Origin: Ramlibacter pallidus
GTDB taxonomy: Bacteria > Pseudomonadota > Gammaproteobacteria > Burkholderiales > Burkholderiaceae_C
Length of the DNA: 64,000 bases
Direction of reading: 5' to 3'
NCBI RefSeq assembly: GCF_015070875.1
Contig: NZ_JADDIV010000005.1
Location: 434,001 to 498,000 of the forward strand
The notes under the pieces were generated by a model, which worked only from the letters and a program-made list of their open reading frames with translations, was not told where the DNA came from and searched no databases. Made by a program: the position numbers and the translations under genes. Shown one piece after another: positions 46,939 to 56,152 of the stretch (within the stretch, counting starts at the first letter, position 1; each line of letters begins with the position of its first letter).

Positions 46939-47481
46939 ATGGCCAAGGACCACGACCCGCACCGCCTGGACGTCCGCCGCTTCGCCGAGGAAGGCGCCGC
47001 GCTGGAATCCACCGACGCCCTGCGCGAATACCGCCGGCTGGTGGCCGAAACCGAAGGGGCCGACCTCGCGCGCAGCGTGCATTGGCAGGCGCGCGGCGAG
47101 ATCCTCAACCCGCACCACCACCAGCCGCAGGTCTGGGTGCACCTCGAGGCCGACGCCTCGCTGCCGCTGGTGTGCCAGCGCTGCCTGGGCCCGGTGGACG
47201 TGCCGCTGGAGGTGAACCGTTCCTTCCGCTTCGTCGCCGACGAAGCCACGGCCGCCGCCGAGGATGACGCGACGGAGGAGGACCTGCTGGGGTTGTCGCG
47301 CAGTTTCGACCTGAAGGAACTGGTGGAAGACGAATTGCTGATGGAGGTGCCGGTGGCCCCGATGCACGGCACCTGCCCCGAGCCCGTGAAAATGTCCGCG
47401 GCCGACGCCGGCTTCGAGGAGGCCGTGGCCGAAAAGGTGCATCCGTTCGCGGTGCTGGGACGGCTCAAGACCGGCAAGTAG
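46939..47481 (+). CDS. yceD: YceD / DUF177 family protein
   Basis: The 180-residue protein has the conserved C-x2-C in LPLVCQRCLGPVDVPL and the FDLKELVEDELLMEVPVAPMHG segment typical of DUF177. Bacterial YceD and its plant relatives are linked to 23S rRNA processing and are almost always next to rpmF, as here. The acidic tract EDDATEEDLL lies between. A TACACT -10-like element overlaps the short gap to maf. Confidence 0.93.
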   Translation: MAKDHDPHRLDVRRFAEEGAALESTDALREYRRLVAETEGADLARSVHWQARGEILNPHHHQPQVWVHLEADASLPLVCQRCLGPVDVPLEVNRSFRFVADEATAAAEDDATEEDLLGLSRSFDLKELVEDELLMEVPVAPMHGTCPEPVKMSAADAGFEEAVAEKVHPFAVLGRLKTGK

Positions 47482-47500
47482 CGCGGGAGGCGGCTTGGGC

Positions 47501-47506
47501 TATAAT
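47501..47506 (+). promoter_or_regulatory. -10 element for the rpmF-plsX-fab operon
   Basis: A perfect TATAAT lies 20 bases past the yceD stop and 130 bases before rpmF. No consensus -35 is seen 16-18 bases upstream. It would give rpmF a leader of about 120 bases, consistent with separate control of ribosomal protein L32. Confidence 0.55.
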
Positions 47507-47636
47507 CGTGGGCTTCGCGCCGCCAGGGCATGCTTCGCACATCGCGGGGAGCCGGCCAGAGCGCGCCTCGTCCAACCGTCCAACCCGCTGCCAGCCAGGG
47601 CCCCGTCCTGCGGCGCATTGAATCCAGGAGCCCGTC

Positions 47637-47819
47637 ATGGCCGTCCAGCAAAACAAGAAGTCGCCTTCCAAGCGCGGCATGCACCGTTCGCACAACGCGC
47701 TGACCGTGCCGGGCATCGCGGTGGAGCCCACCACGGGCGAAACCCACCTGCGCCACCACATCAGCCCCACCGGCTTCTACCGTGGCCGCAAGGTGCTGAA
47801 GACCAAGAACGACGCCTGA
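47637..47819 (+). CDS. rpmF: 50S ribosomal protein L32
   Basis: The 60-residue basic protein reads [20 protein letters not shown] and ends [12 protein letters not shown], the standard L32 pattern without the zinc-binding cysteine pairs, as in many proteobacteria. AGGAG lies nine bases upstream of the ATG. It is followed by an intrinsic terminator and then plsX. Confidence 0.98.
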   Translation: MAVQQNKKSPSKRGMHRSHNALTVPGIAVEPTTGETHLRHHISPTGFYRGRKVLKTKNDA

Positions 47820-47837
47820 CCACCGGTCCAGGCAGGG

Positions 47838-47871
47838 GGCCCGGCTGCGCAAGGCAGGCCGGGCCTTTTTT
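47838..47871 (+). terminator. intrinsic terminator after rpmF
   Basis: GGCCCGGC and GCCGGGCC form an eight-pair stem followed by TTTTTT. It lies between rpmF and plsX and could act as a partial terminator that sets the L32 to fatty-acid-gene ratio. Confidence 0.9.
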
Positions 47872-47916
47872 CTTGCGCGCCCCGCACCTCTTCCGTTTGC
47901 CCCTACAGTTCACGCC

Positions 47917-48972
47917 ATGACGACGACCACCCTGGCTGTCGATTGCATGGGCGGCGACCACGGCCCCCGCGTCACGCTGGCGGCCTGCCGCAACTTCCTG
48001 GAGGCGCACCCCGAAGCGCAGCTCCTGCTGGTCGGCCTGCCCGCCGAACTGGCCGCCCTGCAGCATCCCCGCGCCCGCATCGTGCCCGCCACCGAGGTGG
48101 TGACCATGGACGACGCGGTCGAGGTCGCCCTGCGCCGCAAGAAGGATTCGTCCATGCGCGTGGCGATCCAGCAGGTGAAGGACGGCCAGGCGCAGGTGGC
48201 GGTCTCCGCCGGCAACACCGGCGCGCTGATGGCGCTCGCGCGCTACCTCCTGAAGACCCTGGACGGGATCGACCGCCCCGCGATCGCCACGCACCTGCCC
48301 AATGCGAAGGGCGGGGCGACGACGGTGCTGGACCTGGGCGCCAACGTCGACTGCACCGAGCACCACCTGCTGCAGTTCGCGGTGATGGGCTCCGCGCTGG
48401 TGTCCGCCTTCGGCGAGGACAACAGCCCGTCGGTGGGCCTGTTGAACATCGGCGAGGAAGTGATCAAGGGCAACGAGGTGATCAAGCGCGCCGGCGAACT
48501 GCTGCGGGCGGCTGGCGCGGCGGGCGACCTCAACTTCTACGGCAACGTGGAAGGCAACGACATCTTCAAGGGCACGACCGACATCGTGGTGTGCGACGGC
48601 TTCGTGGGCAACGTCGCGCTCAAGACGAGCGAAGGCGTCGCCTCCCTGATCAGCGGCTTCCTGAAGGAAGAGTTCACGCGCAACCCGCTCACCAAGCTGG
48701 CCGCCATCGCCGCGTATCCGGTGCTGTCCGCGCTCAAGAAGCGCGTGGACTACCGCCGCTACAACGGCGCCGCCCTGCTGGGGCTGCGCGGTCTGGTGTT
48801 CAAGAGCCACGGTTCGGCCGACGAACTGGCCTTCGAGCAGGCGCTGAACCGCGCGTATGATGCGGCCCGGAACAATCTGCTCGACCGCGTCCAGGCCCGG
48901 ATCGCGCATGCCCGGCCCCTGCTGGCGGGCGGCGACGAGGATGCCCGGCCCGTGGAAGCGGCGGTCACCTGA
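47917..48972 (+). CDS. plsX: phosphate acyltransferase PlsX
   Basis: PlsX makes acyl-phosphate from acyl-ACP for phospholipid synthesis at the membrane. The 351-residue protein has [13 protein letters not shown] at the N-terminus, [33 protein letters not shown] and [17 protein letters not shown]. It starts about 45 bases after the rpmF terminator and ends two bases before fabH, the classical plsX-fabH-fabD-fabG-acpP-fabF order. Confidence 0.98.
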   Translation: MTTTTLAVDCMGGDHGPRVTLAACRNFLEAHPEAQLLLVGLPAELAALQHPRARIVPATEVVTMDDAVEVALRRKKDSSMRVAIQQVKDGQAQVAVSAGNTGALMALARYLLKTLDGIDRPAIATHLPNAKGGATTVLDLGANVDCTEHHLLQFAVMGSALVSAFGEDNSPSVGLLNIGEEVIKGNEVIKRAGELLRAAGAAGDLNFYGNVEGNDIFKGTTDIVVCDGFVGNVALKTSEGVASLISGFLKEEFTRNPLTKLAAIAAYPVLSALKKRVDYRRYNGAALLGLRGLVFKSHGSADELAFEQALNRAYDAARNNLLDRVQARIAHARPLLAGGDEDARPVEAAVT

Positions 48973-48974
48973 GA

Positions 48975-49952
48975 ATGAACAAGTATTCCCGGATCACGGG
49001 CACCGGCAGTTTCCTGCCCCCGAAGCGCGTGACCAATGCGGAGCTGGCGGCCCAGCTGGCCGCCACCGGCGTCGAGACTTCGGATGAATGGATCGTGGAG
49101 CGCACGGGCATCCGCGCGCGCCACTTCGCCGAACCGGAGGTCTCGACCAGCGACCTGGGCGTGCAGGCCGCGCGCAACGCCCTGGAAGCCGCGGGCCGCA
49201 AGCCGTCCGACGTCGACCTGATCATCGTCGCCACTTCGACGCCGGACATGGTGTTCCCGTCCTCGGCGACCATCCTGCAGAACAAGCTCGGCATCGCCGG
49301 CTGCGCCGCGTTCGACGTGCAGGCCGTGTGCAGCGGCTTCGTGTACGCGCTGACCGTCGCCGACGCGATGGTCCGCACCGGCAGCGCGAAATGCGCGCTG
49401 GTGATCGGCGCCGAGGTGTTCTCGCGCATCCTCGACTTCGGCGACCGCACCACCTGCGTGCTGTTCGGCGACGGCGCCGGCGCCGTGGTGCTGGAGGCGT
49501 CCGACACGCCCGGCATCCTGGCGAGCGACCTGCATGCCGACGGCAAGCACGTCGAGATCCTGTGCGTGCCCGGCACCGTGTTCGGCGGCAAGGTGCACGG
49601 CAACCCGCTGCTGCGCATGGACGGCCAGGCCGTGTTCAAGCTGGCCGTCGGCGTGCTGGAAGAGGCCGCCCGCGCCACGCTGGCCAAGGCCGGCAAGACC
49701 GAGGCCGACATCGACTGGCTCATCCCGCACCAAGCCAACATCCGCATCATGCAGGGCACGGCGAAGAAGCTGAAGCTGCCGATGGACAAGCTGGTCGTCA
49801 CCGTGGACCAGCACGGCAACACGTCGGCCGCGTCGATCCCGCTCGCGCTGGACGTCGCGGTGCGCAGCGGCAAGGTGCGCAAGGGCGACACGCTCATGCT
49901 GGAAGGCGTCGGCGGCGGCTTCACCTGGGGCGCGGTGCTGCTGGATTTCTGA
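48975..49952 (+). CDS. fabH: beta-ketoacyl-ACP synthase III
   Basis: FabH condenses acetyl-CoA with malonyl-ACP to start fatty-acid synthesis. The 325-residue protein has the catalytic triad Cys119 (QAVCSGF), His in [11 protein letters not shown] and Asn in [11 protein letters not shown], and the conserved [12 protein letters not shown] segment. The start is two bases past the plsX stop with no recognisable ribosome-binding site, which suggests translational coupling. Confidence 0.98.
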   Translation: MNKYSRITGTGSFLPPKRVTNAELAAQLAATGVETSDEWIVERTGIRARHFAEPEVSTSDLGVQAARNALEAAGRKPSDVDLIIVATSTPDMVFPSSATILQNKLGIAGCAAFDVQAVCSGFVYALTVADAMVRTGSAKCALVIGAEVFSRILDFGDRTTCVLFGDGAGAVVLEASDTPGILASDLHADGKHVEILCVPGTVFGGKVHGNPLLRMDGQAVFKLAVGVLEEAARATLAKAGKTEADIDWLIPHQANIRIMQGTAKKLKLPMDKLVVTVDQHGNTSAASIPLALDVAVRSGKVRKGDTLMLEGVGGGFTWGAVLLDF

Positions 49953-49991
49953 AGCCGGGACCCGGCTTCGGCACGAACATTCGAGGACGAC

Positions 49992-50942
49992 ATGAAACCG
50001 TTCGCTTTCGTCTTTCCGGGACAGGGCTCGCAAGCCGTCGGCATGCTGGACGCGTGGGGCGACCACCCCGCCGTGCGCGACACGCTGAAGGAAGCGTCCG
50101 ATGCGCTCGGCGAGGACGTCGGCCGCCTGGTCCGCGAGGGCCCGAAGGAAGCCCTGGCGCTCACCACCAACACGCAACCCGTGATGCTGGTGGCCGGCAT
50201 CGCGGCGTACCGCGCATGGCGCGCCGAGGGCGGCGCCGAACCGGCCGTCGTGGCCGGCCATTCCCTCGGCGAATACACCGCGCTGGTGGCCTCGGGTGCG
50301 CTGACGCTGGCCGATGCCGCGCCTCTCGTGCGCTTCCGCGCGCAGGCCATGCAGGAAGCCGTGCCCGTGGGCACGGGCGCGATGGCCGCGATCCTCGGCC
50401 TCGACGCGCAGAAGGTCATCGAAGGCTGCGCCGAAGCGCTGCGCAGCCTGGGCACCAACAGCGGCGAAGCGGTGGAAGCCGCGAACTTCAACGATCCCGC
50501 GCAGACGGTGATCGCCGGCAGCAAGGCCGCCGTCGACCGCGCCTGCGAGATGCTCAAGGGCATGGGCGCCAAGCGTGCGTTGCTGCTGCCGGTGTCCGCG
50601 CCCTTCCATTCCAGCCTGATGAAGCCGGCGGCCGAGAAGCTCCGCGAGCGCCTGGCCGCCACGCCGCTGCAGGCGCCGCGGATCCCGGTGGTGAACAACA
50701 TCGAGGTGCAGGTCGAAACCGATCCGGACCGGATCCGCGCCGCCCTGTACCAGCAGGCGTTCGGCCCGGTGCGCTGGGTGGAATGCGTGCGCGCGATCCA
50801 GCAGCGCGGCGTGACGACGATCATCGAATGCGGTCCGGGCAAGGTGCTGGCCGGCCTGGTGAAGCGGGTCGATCCGGCCCTGGTGTCCGGCGCCGTGTAC
50901 GACCCGGCGACGCTCGCCGAAGCGAAAGGGCTGCTCGCATGA
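49992..50942 (+). CDS. fabD: malonyl-CoA:ACP transacylase
   Basis: FabD loads malonate onto ACP. The 316-residue protein has FVFPGQGSQAVGML, the nucleophile S91 in AGHSLGEYTALVASG, and the histidine in LPVSAPFHSSLM. GAGGACGAC precedes the ATG. It overlaps fabG by four bases (ATGA). Confidence 0.98.
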   Translation: MKPFAFVFPGQGSQAVGMLDAWGDHPAVRDTLKEASDALGEDVGRLVREGPKEALALTTNTQPVMLVAGIAAYRAWRAEGGAEPAVVAGHSLGEYTALVASGALTLADAAPLVRFRAQAMQEAVPVGTGAMAAILGLDAQKVIEGCAEALRSLGTNSGEAVEAANFNDPAQTVIAGSKAAVDRACEMLKGMGAKRALLLPVSAPFHSSLMKPAAEKLRERLAATPLQAPRIPVVNNIEVQVETDPDRIRAALYQQAFGPVRWVECVRAIQQRGVTTIIECGPGKVLAGLVKRVDPALVSGAVYDPATLAEAKGLLA

Positions 50943-51688
50943 CCACGTCCACGCTGCAGGGCCAGGTCGCCCTCGTCACCGGCGCCTCGCGCGGCATCGG
51001 CGCCGCCATCGCGCAGGAACTCGCGGTGCGCGGCATGAAGGTGATCGGCACCGCCACCACCGACGAAGGCGCGGCCAAGGTGTCGCAGGCCCTGTCGCAG
51101 CACGCGGGCTGCCGCGGCGCCAGGCTGGACGTGAACGACGCCAAGGCCGGCGAGGCCCTGGTGGATGCCATCGCCAAGGAGCACGGCGCGCTGCACGTGC
51201 TGGTGAACAACGCCGGCATCACGCGCGACACCCTGGCCATGCGCATGAAGGACGAGGACTGGGACGCCGTGCTGGACACCAACCTCAAGGCCGTCTTCCG
51301 GATGAGCCGCGCCGTGATGCGCACGATGATGAAGCAGCGCTACGGCCGCATCGTCAGCATCACCAGCGTGGTCGGCGCCTCCGGCAACCCGGGCCAGGCG
51401 AACTACGCGGCCGCCAAGGCCGGTGTCGCAGGCATGACGCGGGCGCTCGCCCGCGAACTCGGCAGTCGGGGCATCACGGTCAACTGCGTGGCGCCGGGCT
51501 TCATCGAGACCGACATGACCGCCGCCCTGCCGGAAGACCAGCAGAAGGCGCTGCTGGGTCAGATCCCGCTGGGCCACCTCGGCAAGCCTGCCGACATCGC
51601 CCATGCCGTCGCCTGGCTGGCCTCGCCGCAGGCCGGCTACGTGAGCGGACAGGAAATCCATGTGAACGGCGGCATGTTCATGGCCTGA
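50939..51688 (+). CDS. fabG: 3-oxoacyl-ACP reductase
   Basis: FabG reduces 3-oxoacyl-ACP with NADPH. The 249-residue short-chain dehydrogenase has TGASRGIGAAIA (cofactor loop), NNAGITRD, the Ser/Tyr/Lys triad (SITSVVGASG, then QANYAAAKAG) and VAPGFIETDMT. It overlaps fabD and precedes acpP by 94 bases that contain a promoter-like element. Confidence 0.98.
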   Translation: MTTSTLQGQVALVTGASRGIGAAIAQELAVRGMKVIGTATTDEGAAKVSQALSQHAGCRGARLDVNDAKAGEALVDAIAKEHGALHVLVNNAGITRDTLAMRMKDEDWDAVLDTNLKAVFRMSRAVMRTMMKQRYGRIVSITSVVGASGNPGQANYAAAKAGVAGMTRALARELGSRGITVNCVAPGFIETDMTAALPEDQQKALLGQIPLGHLGKPADIAHAVAWLASPQAGYVSGQEIHVNGGMFMA

Positions 51689-51743
51689 CAGGCCTCACCG
51701 GACCGCCGGCGCCTCCCACCCCAGCCGGACCCTCCGCCCGGCT

Positions 51744-52022
<279 letters not shown>

Positions 52023-52029
52023 GCCCAGC

Positions 52030-53271
52030 ATGCGCCGCCGTGTCGTCGTGACGGGGCTGGGCTGCGTGAGCCCGGTCGGCAATTCGGTCGAGGAGTCCTG
52101 GGCCAACCTGATCAGGGGCCAGAGCGGCATCGACTTGGTCCAGTCCTTCGACGCCAGCACGCTTTCGGTCAGGTTCGCCGGCGAGGTCAAGGGCTTCGAC
52201 GTCACGCAGTACATGCCGGAGAAGGAAGCCCGGCACATGGACCGCTTCATCCACCTGGGGCTGGCCGCGGCCGACCAGGCGATCAAGGATGCGGGCCTGC
52301 CGAGCGGTGACCAGCTGGACCCGGAACTCGCCACGCGCATCGGCGTGAACATCGGCTCCGGCATCGGTGGCCTGCCGATGATCGAGGAAACCCACACCGA
52401 GATGGTGAACCGCGGCCCGCGCCGCATCTCGCCCTTCTTCGTGCCCGCGTCGATCATCAACATGATCTCCGGCCACGTCTCGATCCGCCACGGCTTCCAG
52501 GGGCCGAACATCGCCGTCGTCACGGCCTGCACCACCGGCCTGCACGCCATCGGCCTGGCCGGCCGCATGATCGAGTCGGGCGACGCCGACGTCATGGTGG
52601 CGGGCGGCGCCGAGTCCTGCGTCTCGATGCTGGGCATCGGCGGCTTTGCCGCGGCGCGCGCGCTGTCGACCCGCAACGACGACCCGAAGACCGCCTCCCG
52701 CCCGTGGGACAAGGACCGCGACGGCTTCGTGCTCGGCGAAGGCGGCGGCGTGATGGTGCTCGAGGAGTACGAACACGCGAAGAAGCGCGGCGCGAAGATC
52801 TACGCCGAGCTCGCCGGTTTCGGCATGAGCGCCGACGCGTACCACATGACCGCTCCCAACGTGGACGGCCCGCGCCGTTCCATGGCCGCCGCGCTGAAGA
52901 ACGCCGGCGTCAACCCCGACCAGGTCCATTACCTCAACGCGCACGGCACCTCCACGCCGCTGGGCGACGTGAACGAGACCAACGCGATCAAGAACACGCT
53001 GGGCGACCACGCGAAGAAGGTCGTGGTGAACTCCACCAAGTCGATGACCGGCCACCTCCTCGGCGGCGCCGGCGGCATCGAGTCGGTGTTCACGGTCCTG
53101 GCCATCCACCACCAGAAGAGCCCGCCCACCATCAACATCTTCAACCAGGACCCCGAATGCGACCTGGACTACTGCGCCAACGAGGCGCGGGACGTGAAGA
53201 TCGACGTGGCGCTGAAGAACAACTTCGGCTTCGGCGGCACCAACGGTTCGCTGGTCTTCAGGCGCATCTGA
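52030..53271 (+). CDS. fabF: beta-ketoacyl-ACP synthase II
   Basis: FabF elongates acyl-ACP. The 413-residue protein has the active-site Cys167 in [13 protein letters not shown] (most family members read TACAT/S here), the two catalytic histidines in [12 protein letters not shown] and [15 protein letters not shown], and the closing [14 protein letters not shown]. Length and start ([11 protein letters not shown]) are typical. It is the last gene of the fatty-acid operon. Confidence 0.98.
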   Translation: MRRRVVVTGLGCVSPVGNSVEESWANLIRGQSGIDLVQSFDASTLSVRFAGEVKGFDVTQYMPEKEARHMDRFIHLGLAAADQAIKDAGLPSGDQLDPELATRIGVNIGSGIGGLPMIEETHTEMVNRGPRRISPFFVPASIINMISGHVSIRHGFQGPNIAVVTACTTGLHAIGLAGRMIESGDADVMVAGGAESCVSMLGIGGFAAARALSTRNDDPKTASRPWDKDRDGFVLGEGGGVMVLEEYEHAKKRGAKIYAELAGFGMSADAYHMTAPNVDGPRRSMAAALKNAGVNPDQVHYLNAHGTSTPLGDVNETNAIKNTLGDHAKKVVVNSTKSMTGHLLGGAGGIESVFTVLAIHHQKSPPTINIFNQDPECDLDYCANEARDVKIDVALKNNFGFGGTNGSLVFRRI

Positions 53272-53302
53272 GCGCGCCCGCGGGCCGCTCCCCCACTTTC
53301 CC

Positions 53303-53752
53303 ATGCATGCAGCCCCATCGGTGAGCTATCCGGTGGGGCGCAGCGCCTTCGCCGGGGCGCTGCATGCGGCCGTCTTCCTGCTCGCACTTGCCGCCGCCGC
53401 CGCGTGGACCGCCAGCGCGGACGCCCCGGGCTGGCGCCAGGCGCTGGCGGGTCTCGCCACCCTGTCCCTGGGCGCGTTCGCCCTGGCGAGCTGGCTTCGC
53501 TCGCCGGCCGGCGTGCTGCGCTGGGACGGCAGCGCGTGGCAATGGCAGGAGCGGGCGGGCAGCGTGGTCGCTGCCCTGGACCTGCAGTCGCGCCTGCTCC
53601 TGCGCTGGCGCGGCGAGGAGGGCGTCACGCAGTGGCTCTGGATGGAGCGTGAATCGGATTCCGCCCACTGGGAGGCGCTGCGCCGTGCGGTATATTCGCG
53701 CGCCAGCCCGCCCTTGCCCCCCGCCGGCAAGCCCCCCGCGGCCGAACAATGA
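53303..53752 (+). CDS. small membrane protein, YgfX-like, upstream of rpoE
   Basis: The 149-residue protein has two hydrophobic segments (about residues 15-35 and 45-66) followed by a soluble part with VLRWDGSAWQWQERAG and the LLLRWRGEEG segment, and a Pro-rich end. The two-span plus W-rich soluble tail layout resembles YgfX/CptA-type proteins, but similarity is weak and I assign no function. Its stop overlaps the rpoE start as ATGA, so it is likely co-translated with the sigma factor. Confidence 0.7.
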   Translation: MHAAPSVSYPVGRSAFAGALHAAVFLLALAAAAAWTASADAPGWRQALAGLATLSLGAFALASWLRSPAGVLRWDGSAWQWQERAGSVVAALDLQSRLLLRWRGEEGVTQWLWMERESDSAHWEALRRAVYSRASPPLPPAGKPPAAEQ

Positions 53753-54387
53753 CCAAGACGCCTCCCGCCGCATCCCCACCTTCTCCTGCCGACACCGACC
53801 TGATGCTGGTGGAGCGCACGGTGGCCGGCGACCACAAGGCGTACGAGCTGCTGGTGCTGAAGTACCAGCGCCGGATCGAGCGGCTGATCGGCCGGATGGT
53901 GCGCGACACCGACCTGATCGAGGACATCGCGCAGGAAACGTTCATCCGCGCCTACCGGGCGCTCGCCCAGTTCCGCGGCGAGGCGCAGTTCTACACCTGG
54001 CTGTACCGGATTGCGGTCAACACCGCGAAAAAAGCCCTCGTCGACATGAAGCGGGATCCGGTCGTTTCCGAGAGTTCCTTGCGCGGCGGCGATGATGAGG
54101 AAGAAACTTCCGGCGTCGAGAACGAACTAACCTCCGCCGAGACGCCGGAAACGGTCCTCGCGGCCAAGGAAATCGCGGCCACGGTGAACTCTGCCATGGA
54201 GGCGCTGCCCGACGAACTGCGGCAGGCGGTCACCCTGCGCGAGATCGAAGGCCTGAGCTACGAGGAGATCGCGGAAGTGATGAACTGCCCCATAGGCACC
54301 GTCCGCTCCCGCATCTTCCGGGCCCGCGAGGCGATTTCGGCGAAGGTCAAGCCCATGCTGGAAAACCAGTCGGGCAAGCGCTGGTGA
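53749..54387 (+). CDS. rpoE: RNA polymerase sigma factor RpoE (AlgU type)
   Basis: The 212-residue ECF sigma factor has region 2 (DHKAYELLVLKYQRRIERLI, then DLIEDIAQETFIRAYRALAQFRG) and region 4 (ALPDELRQAVTLREIEGLSYEEIAEVMNCPIGTVRSRI). It directs transcription of envelope-stress genes when released from RseA. The linker has an unusual acidic stretch (GGDDEEETSGVENELTS). It is followed by rseA, mucB and degP. Confidence 0.97.
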   Translation: MTKTPPAASPPSPADTDLMLVERTVAGDHKAYELLVLKYQRRIERLIGRMVRDTDLIEDIAQETFIRAYRALAQFRGEAQFYTWLYRIAVNTAKKALVDMKRDPVVSESSLRGGDDEEETSGVENELTSAETPETVLAAKEIAATVNSAMEALPDELRQAVTLREIEGLSYEEIAEVMNCPIGTVRSRIFRAREAISAKVKPMLENQSGKRW

Positions 54388-54397
54388 CGGGCGCAAG

Positions 54398-54985
54398 ATG
54401 GAAGCGATGGACAAGATGGACAACCAGGAAATGATTTCGGCGCTCGCCGACGGGCACCTGCGCGGCGAGGACTTCGCCCGCGCGGTGCAGCTGGCGGCGG
54501 GCGATGCGCGTGCGCGCGAGGCCTGGTGCGCCTATCACGTGGTCGGCGAGGTGCTGCGCACCGGCCGTGCCGTAACGGGGGGCAGCGCGCCGGAGGCCTT
54601 CCTGGCCCGGCTGCAGCAACGCCTGCGCGAGGAGCCCCAGGTGGCCGATTTGCCGGTGGCGATCGCAGCGGCGGCCGGACGGCCGGAGGCGGCCGCGAAC
54701 GACTGGCGCTGGAAGATGGTCGCCGGCCTGGCCTCCGTGATGGCGGTCGCGGCGGTGGGTTGGAACATGTGGGGCGCCGGTGGCGCTGCCGGCGGCCGGC
54801 CGCAGCTCGCGGCCGCGCCCGGCGCGCCCGCGGTCGTGTCCGCGTCGGCCGAGGCGCCGGCGATGCTGCGCGATCCGCGGCTCGACCAGCTGCTGCAGGC
54901 GCATCGCCAGCTCGGCGGCGGGACCGCCCTGGGCGGCAGCTCGGGCTTCCTGCGCAACGCCACGTTCGAAGGGCCGGCCCGCTGA
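54398..54985 (+). CDS. rseA: anti-sigma-E factor RseA (MucA)
   Basis: The 195-residue protein has the N-terminal anti-sigma domain (MISALADGHLRGEDFARAV, then AWCAYHVVGEVLR), one membrane span (KMVAGLASVMAVAAVGWNMW, about residues 109-128) and a short periplasmic tail ending in RNATFEGPAR. It holds RpoE at the inner membrane until regulated proteolysis. Several in-frame ATGs lie within the first ten codons, so the start may shift slightly. It begins 10 bases after rpoE. Confidence 0.92.
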   Translation: MEAMDKMDNQEMISALADGHLRGEDFARAVQLAAGDARAREAWCAYHVVGEVLRTGRAVTGGSAPEAFLARLQQRLREEPQVADLPVAIAAAAGRPEAAANDWRWKMVAGLASVMAVAAVGWNMWGAGGAAGGRPQLAAAPGAPAVVSASAEAPAMLRDPRLDQLLQAHRQLGGGTALGGSSGFLRNATFEGPAR

Positions 54986-54996
54986 GGCCCGAGCGC

Positions 54997-56025
54997 ATGA
55001 CGCTGACCGCGCCCGCCTTTCCCCGCATCCGCTTCGCCCAGGGCCTGCTCGCGCTCGGGGCCGCCGCGGCGTTCGCGCTGGCCGCCAGCCAGGCCGCCGC
55101 GTCGCCGCGCGTGACGGACCCGCGGCCGGACGGGCGCGCCGAACGCTCCATCACGGAGTGGCTCACGCGCATGCACGAGGCCTCGCGCCAGCGGAACTAC
55201 GTCGGCACGTTCGTGGTCATGTCCTCGTCGGGCCAGATGTCCAGCGCGCGCATCTGGCATGCCTGCGACGGGCAGCGGCAGGTGGAAAGGGTGGAATCGC
55301 TCTCGGGCGCGCCGCGCTCGACGTTCCGTCGCGACGACGAGGTGCTGACCTTCCTGCCGGAGAGCAAGACCGTCCGCAGCGAAAGGCGCGAGTCGCTCGG
55401 CCTGTTCCCCGAGATCAAGCCCGACGAGACGGGCATCCCCGAGGTCTACACCGCGCGCCGCGTCGGGTCCGACCGGGTGGCCGGCTTCGATGCGGACATC
55501 GTGCAGGTGCTGCCCAGGGACGCGCTGCGTTTCGGCTACCGGATCTGGAGCGAGAAGAAGAGCGGGCTGGTCGTGAAGATGCAGACGCTCGACGAGAGCG
55601 GCAAGGTGCTGGAGCAGGCGGCGTTCTCCGAACTCCAGCTCGACGCGCCGGTCCGCATGGACAAGCTCAAGCAGATGATGGCCGTGCCCGACGGCTGGCG
55701 TGTCGAGAAGGCCGAAGCGGTGAAAACCACCGCGGCCGCCGAGGGCTGGGCGCTCAGCCGCCCGGTCGCGGGCTTCCGGCCCCAGAGCTGCTACAAGCGC
55801 CCGGCGGAGGGCGTTCTGCAGTGGATCTTCTCGGACGGCCTGGCTTCGGTGTCCCTCTTCGTCGAGGAGTACGATGCCAGGCGGCACCAGCAGGAAGGTG
55901 TGTTCGCGAGCGGCGCGACGCACACCCTCACGCGGCGGCTGCAGGACTGGTGGGTCACGGCCGTGGGCGAAGTCCCCATGCAGACGCTCAAGGCGTTCGC
56001 GCTCGGCCTTGAGCGGCGCAAGTAG
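54997..56025 (+). CDS. mucB: sigma-E regulatory periplasmic protein MucB/RseB
   Basis: The 342-residue protein has a signal peptide (FAQGLLALGAAAAFALAASQAAA) and the MucB/RseB pattern: EWLTRMHEASRQRNYVGTFVVMSSSGQMSSARIWH, FLPESKTVRSERRES, and the C-terminal LQWIFSDGLASVSLFVEEYD. It binds RseA in the periplasm and senses mislocalised lipopolysaccharide in relatives. It lies 11 bases after rseA. No rseC follows; degP comes next with its own promoter. Confidence 0.94.
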   Translation: MTLTAPAFPRIRFAQGLLALGAAAAFALAASQAAASPRVTDPRPDGRAERSITEWLTRMHEASRQRNYVGTFVVMSSSGQMSSARIWHACDGQRQVERVESLSGAPRSTFRRDDEVLTFLPESKTVRSERRESLGLFPEIKPDETGIPEVYTARRVGSDRVAGFDADIVQVLPRDALRFGYRIWSEKKSGLVVKMQTLDESGKVLEQAAFSELQLDAPVRMDKLKQMMAVPDGWRVEKAEAVKTTAAAEGWALSRPVAGFRPQSCYKRPAEGVLQWIFSDGLASVSLFVEEYDARRHQQEGVFASGATHTLTRRLQDWWVTAVGEVPMQTLKAFALGLERRK

Positions 56026-56087
56026 GCCCCCAACTGGTGCCTGGCGCCGCGCGGGGGTGTAAAGCGCGACGCGTCCTCCGCTGACGC

Positions 56088-56115
56088 GCAACTTTGCGTC
56101 TTTCGCATAGTCTCA
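56088..56115 (+). promoter_or_regulatory. sigma-E-type promoter upstream of degP
   Basis: GCAACTT (56088-56094) and GTCTCA (56110-56115), 15 bases apart, closely match the sigma-E pattern GGAACTT-N15/16-GTCNAA. The predicted start is near 56121, about 30 bases before the degP ATG. This fits the known role of sigma-E in DegP control and its position right after rpoE-rseA-mucB. Match quality is high at -35 and moderate at -10. Confidence 0.65.
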
Positions 56116-56152
56116 GCCATTACCCTTTGTCGACCCTTCTGGAGAGGTCTGT

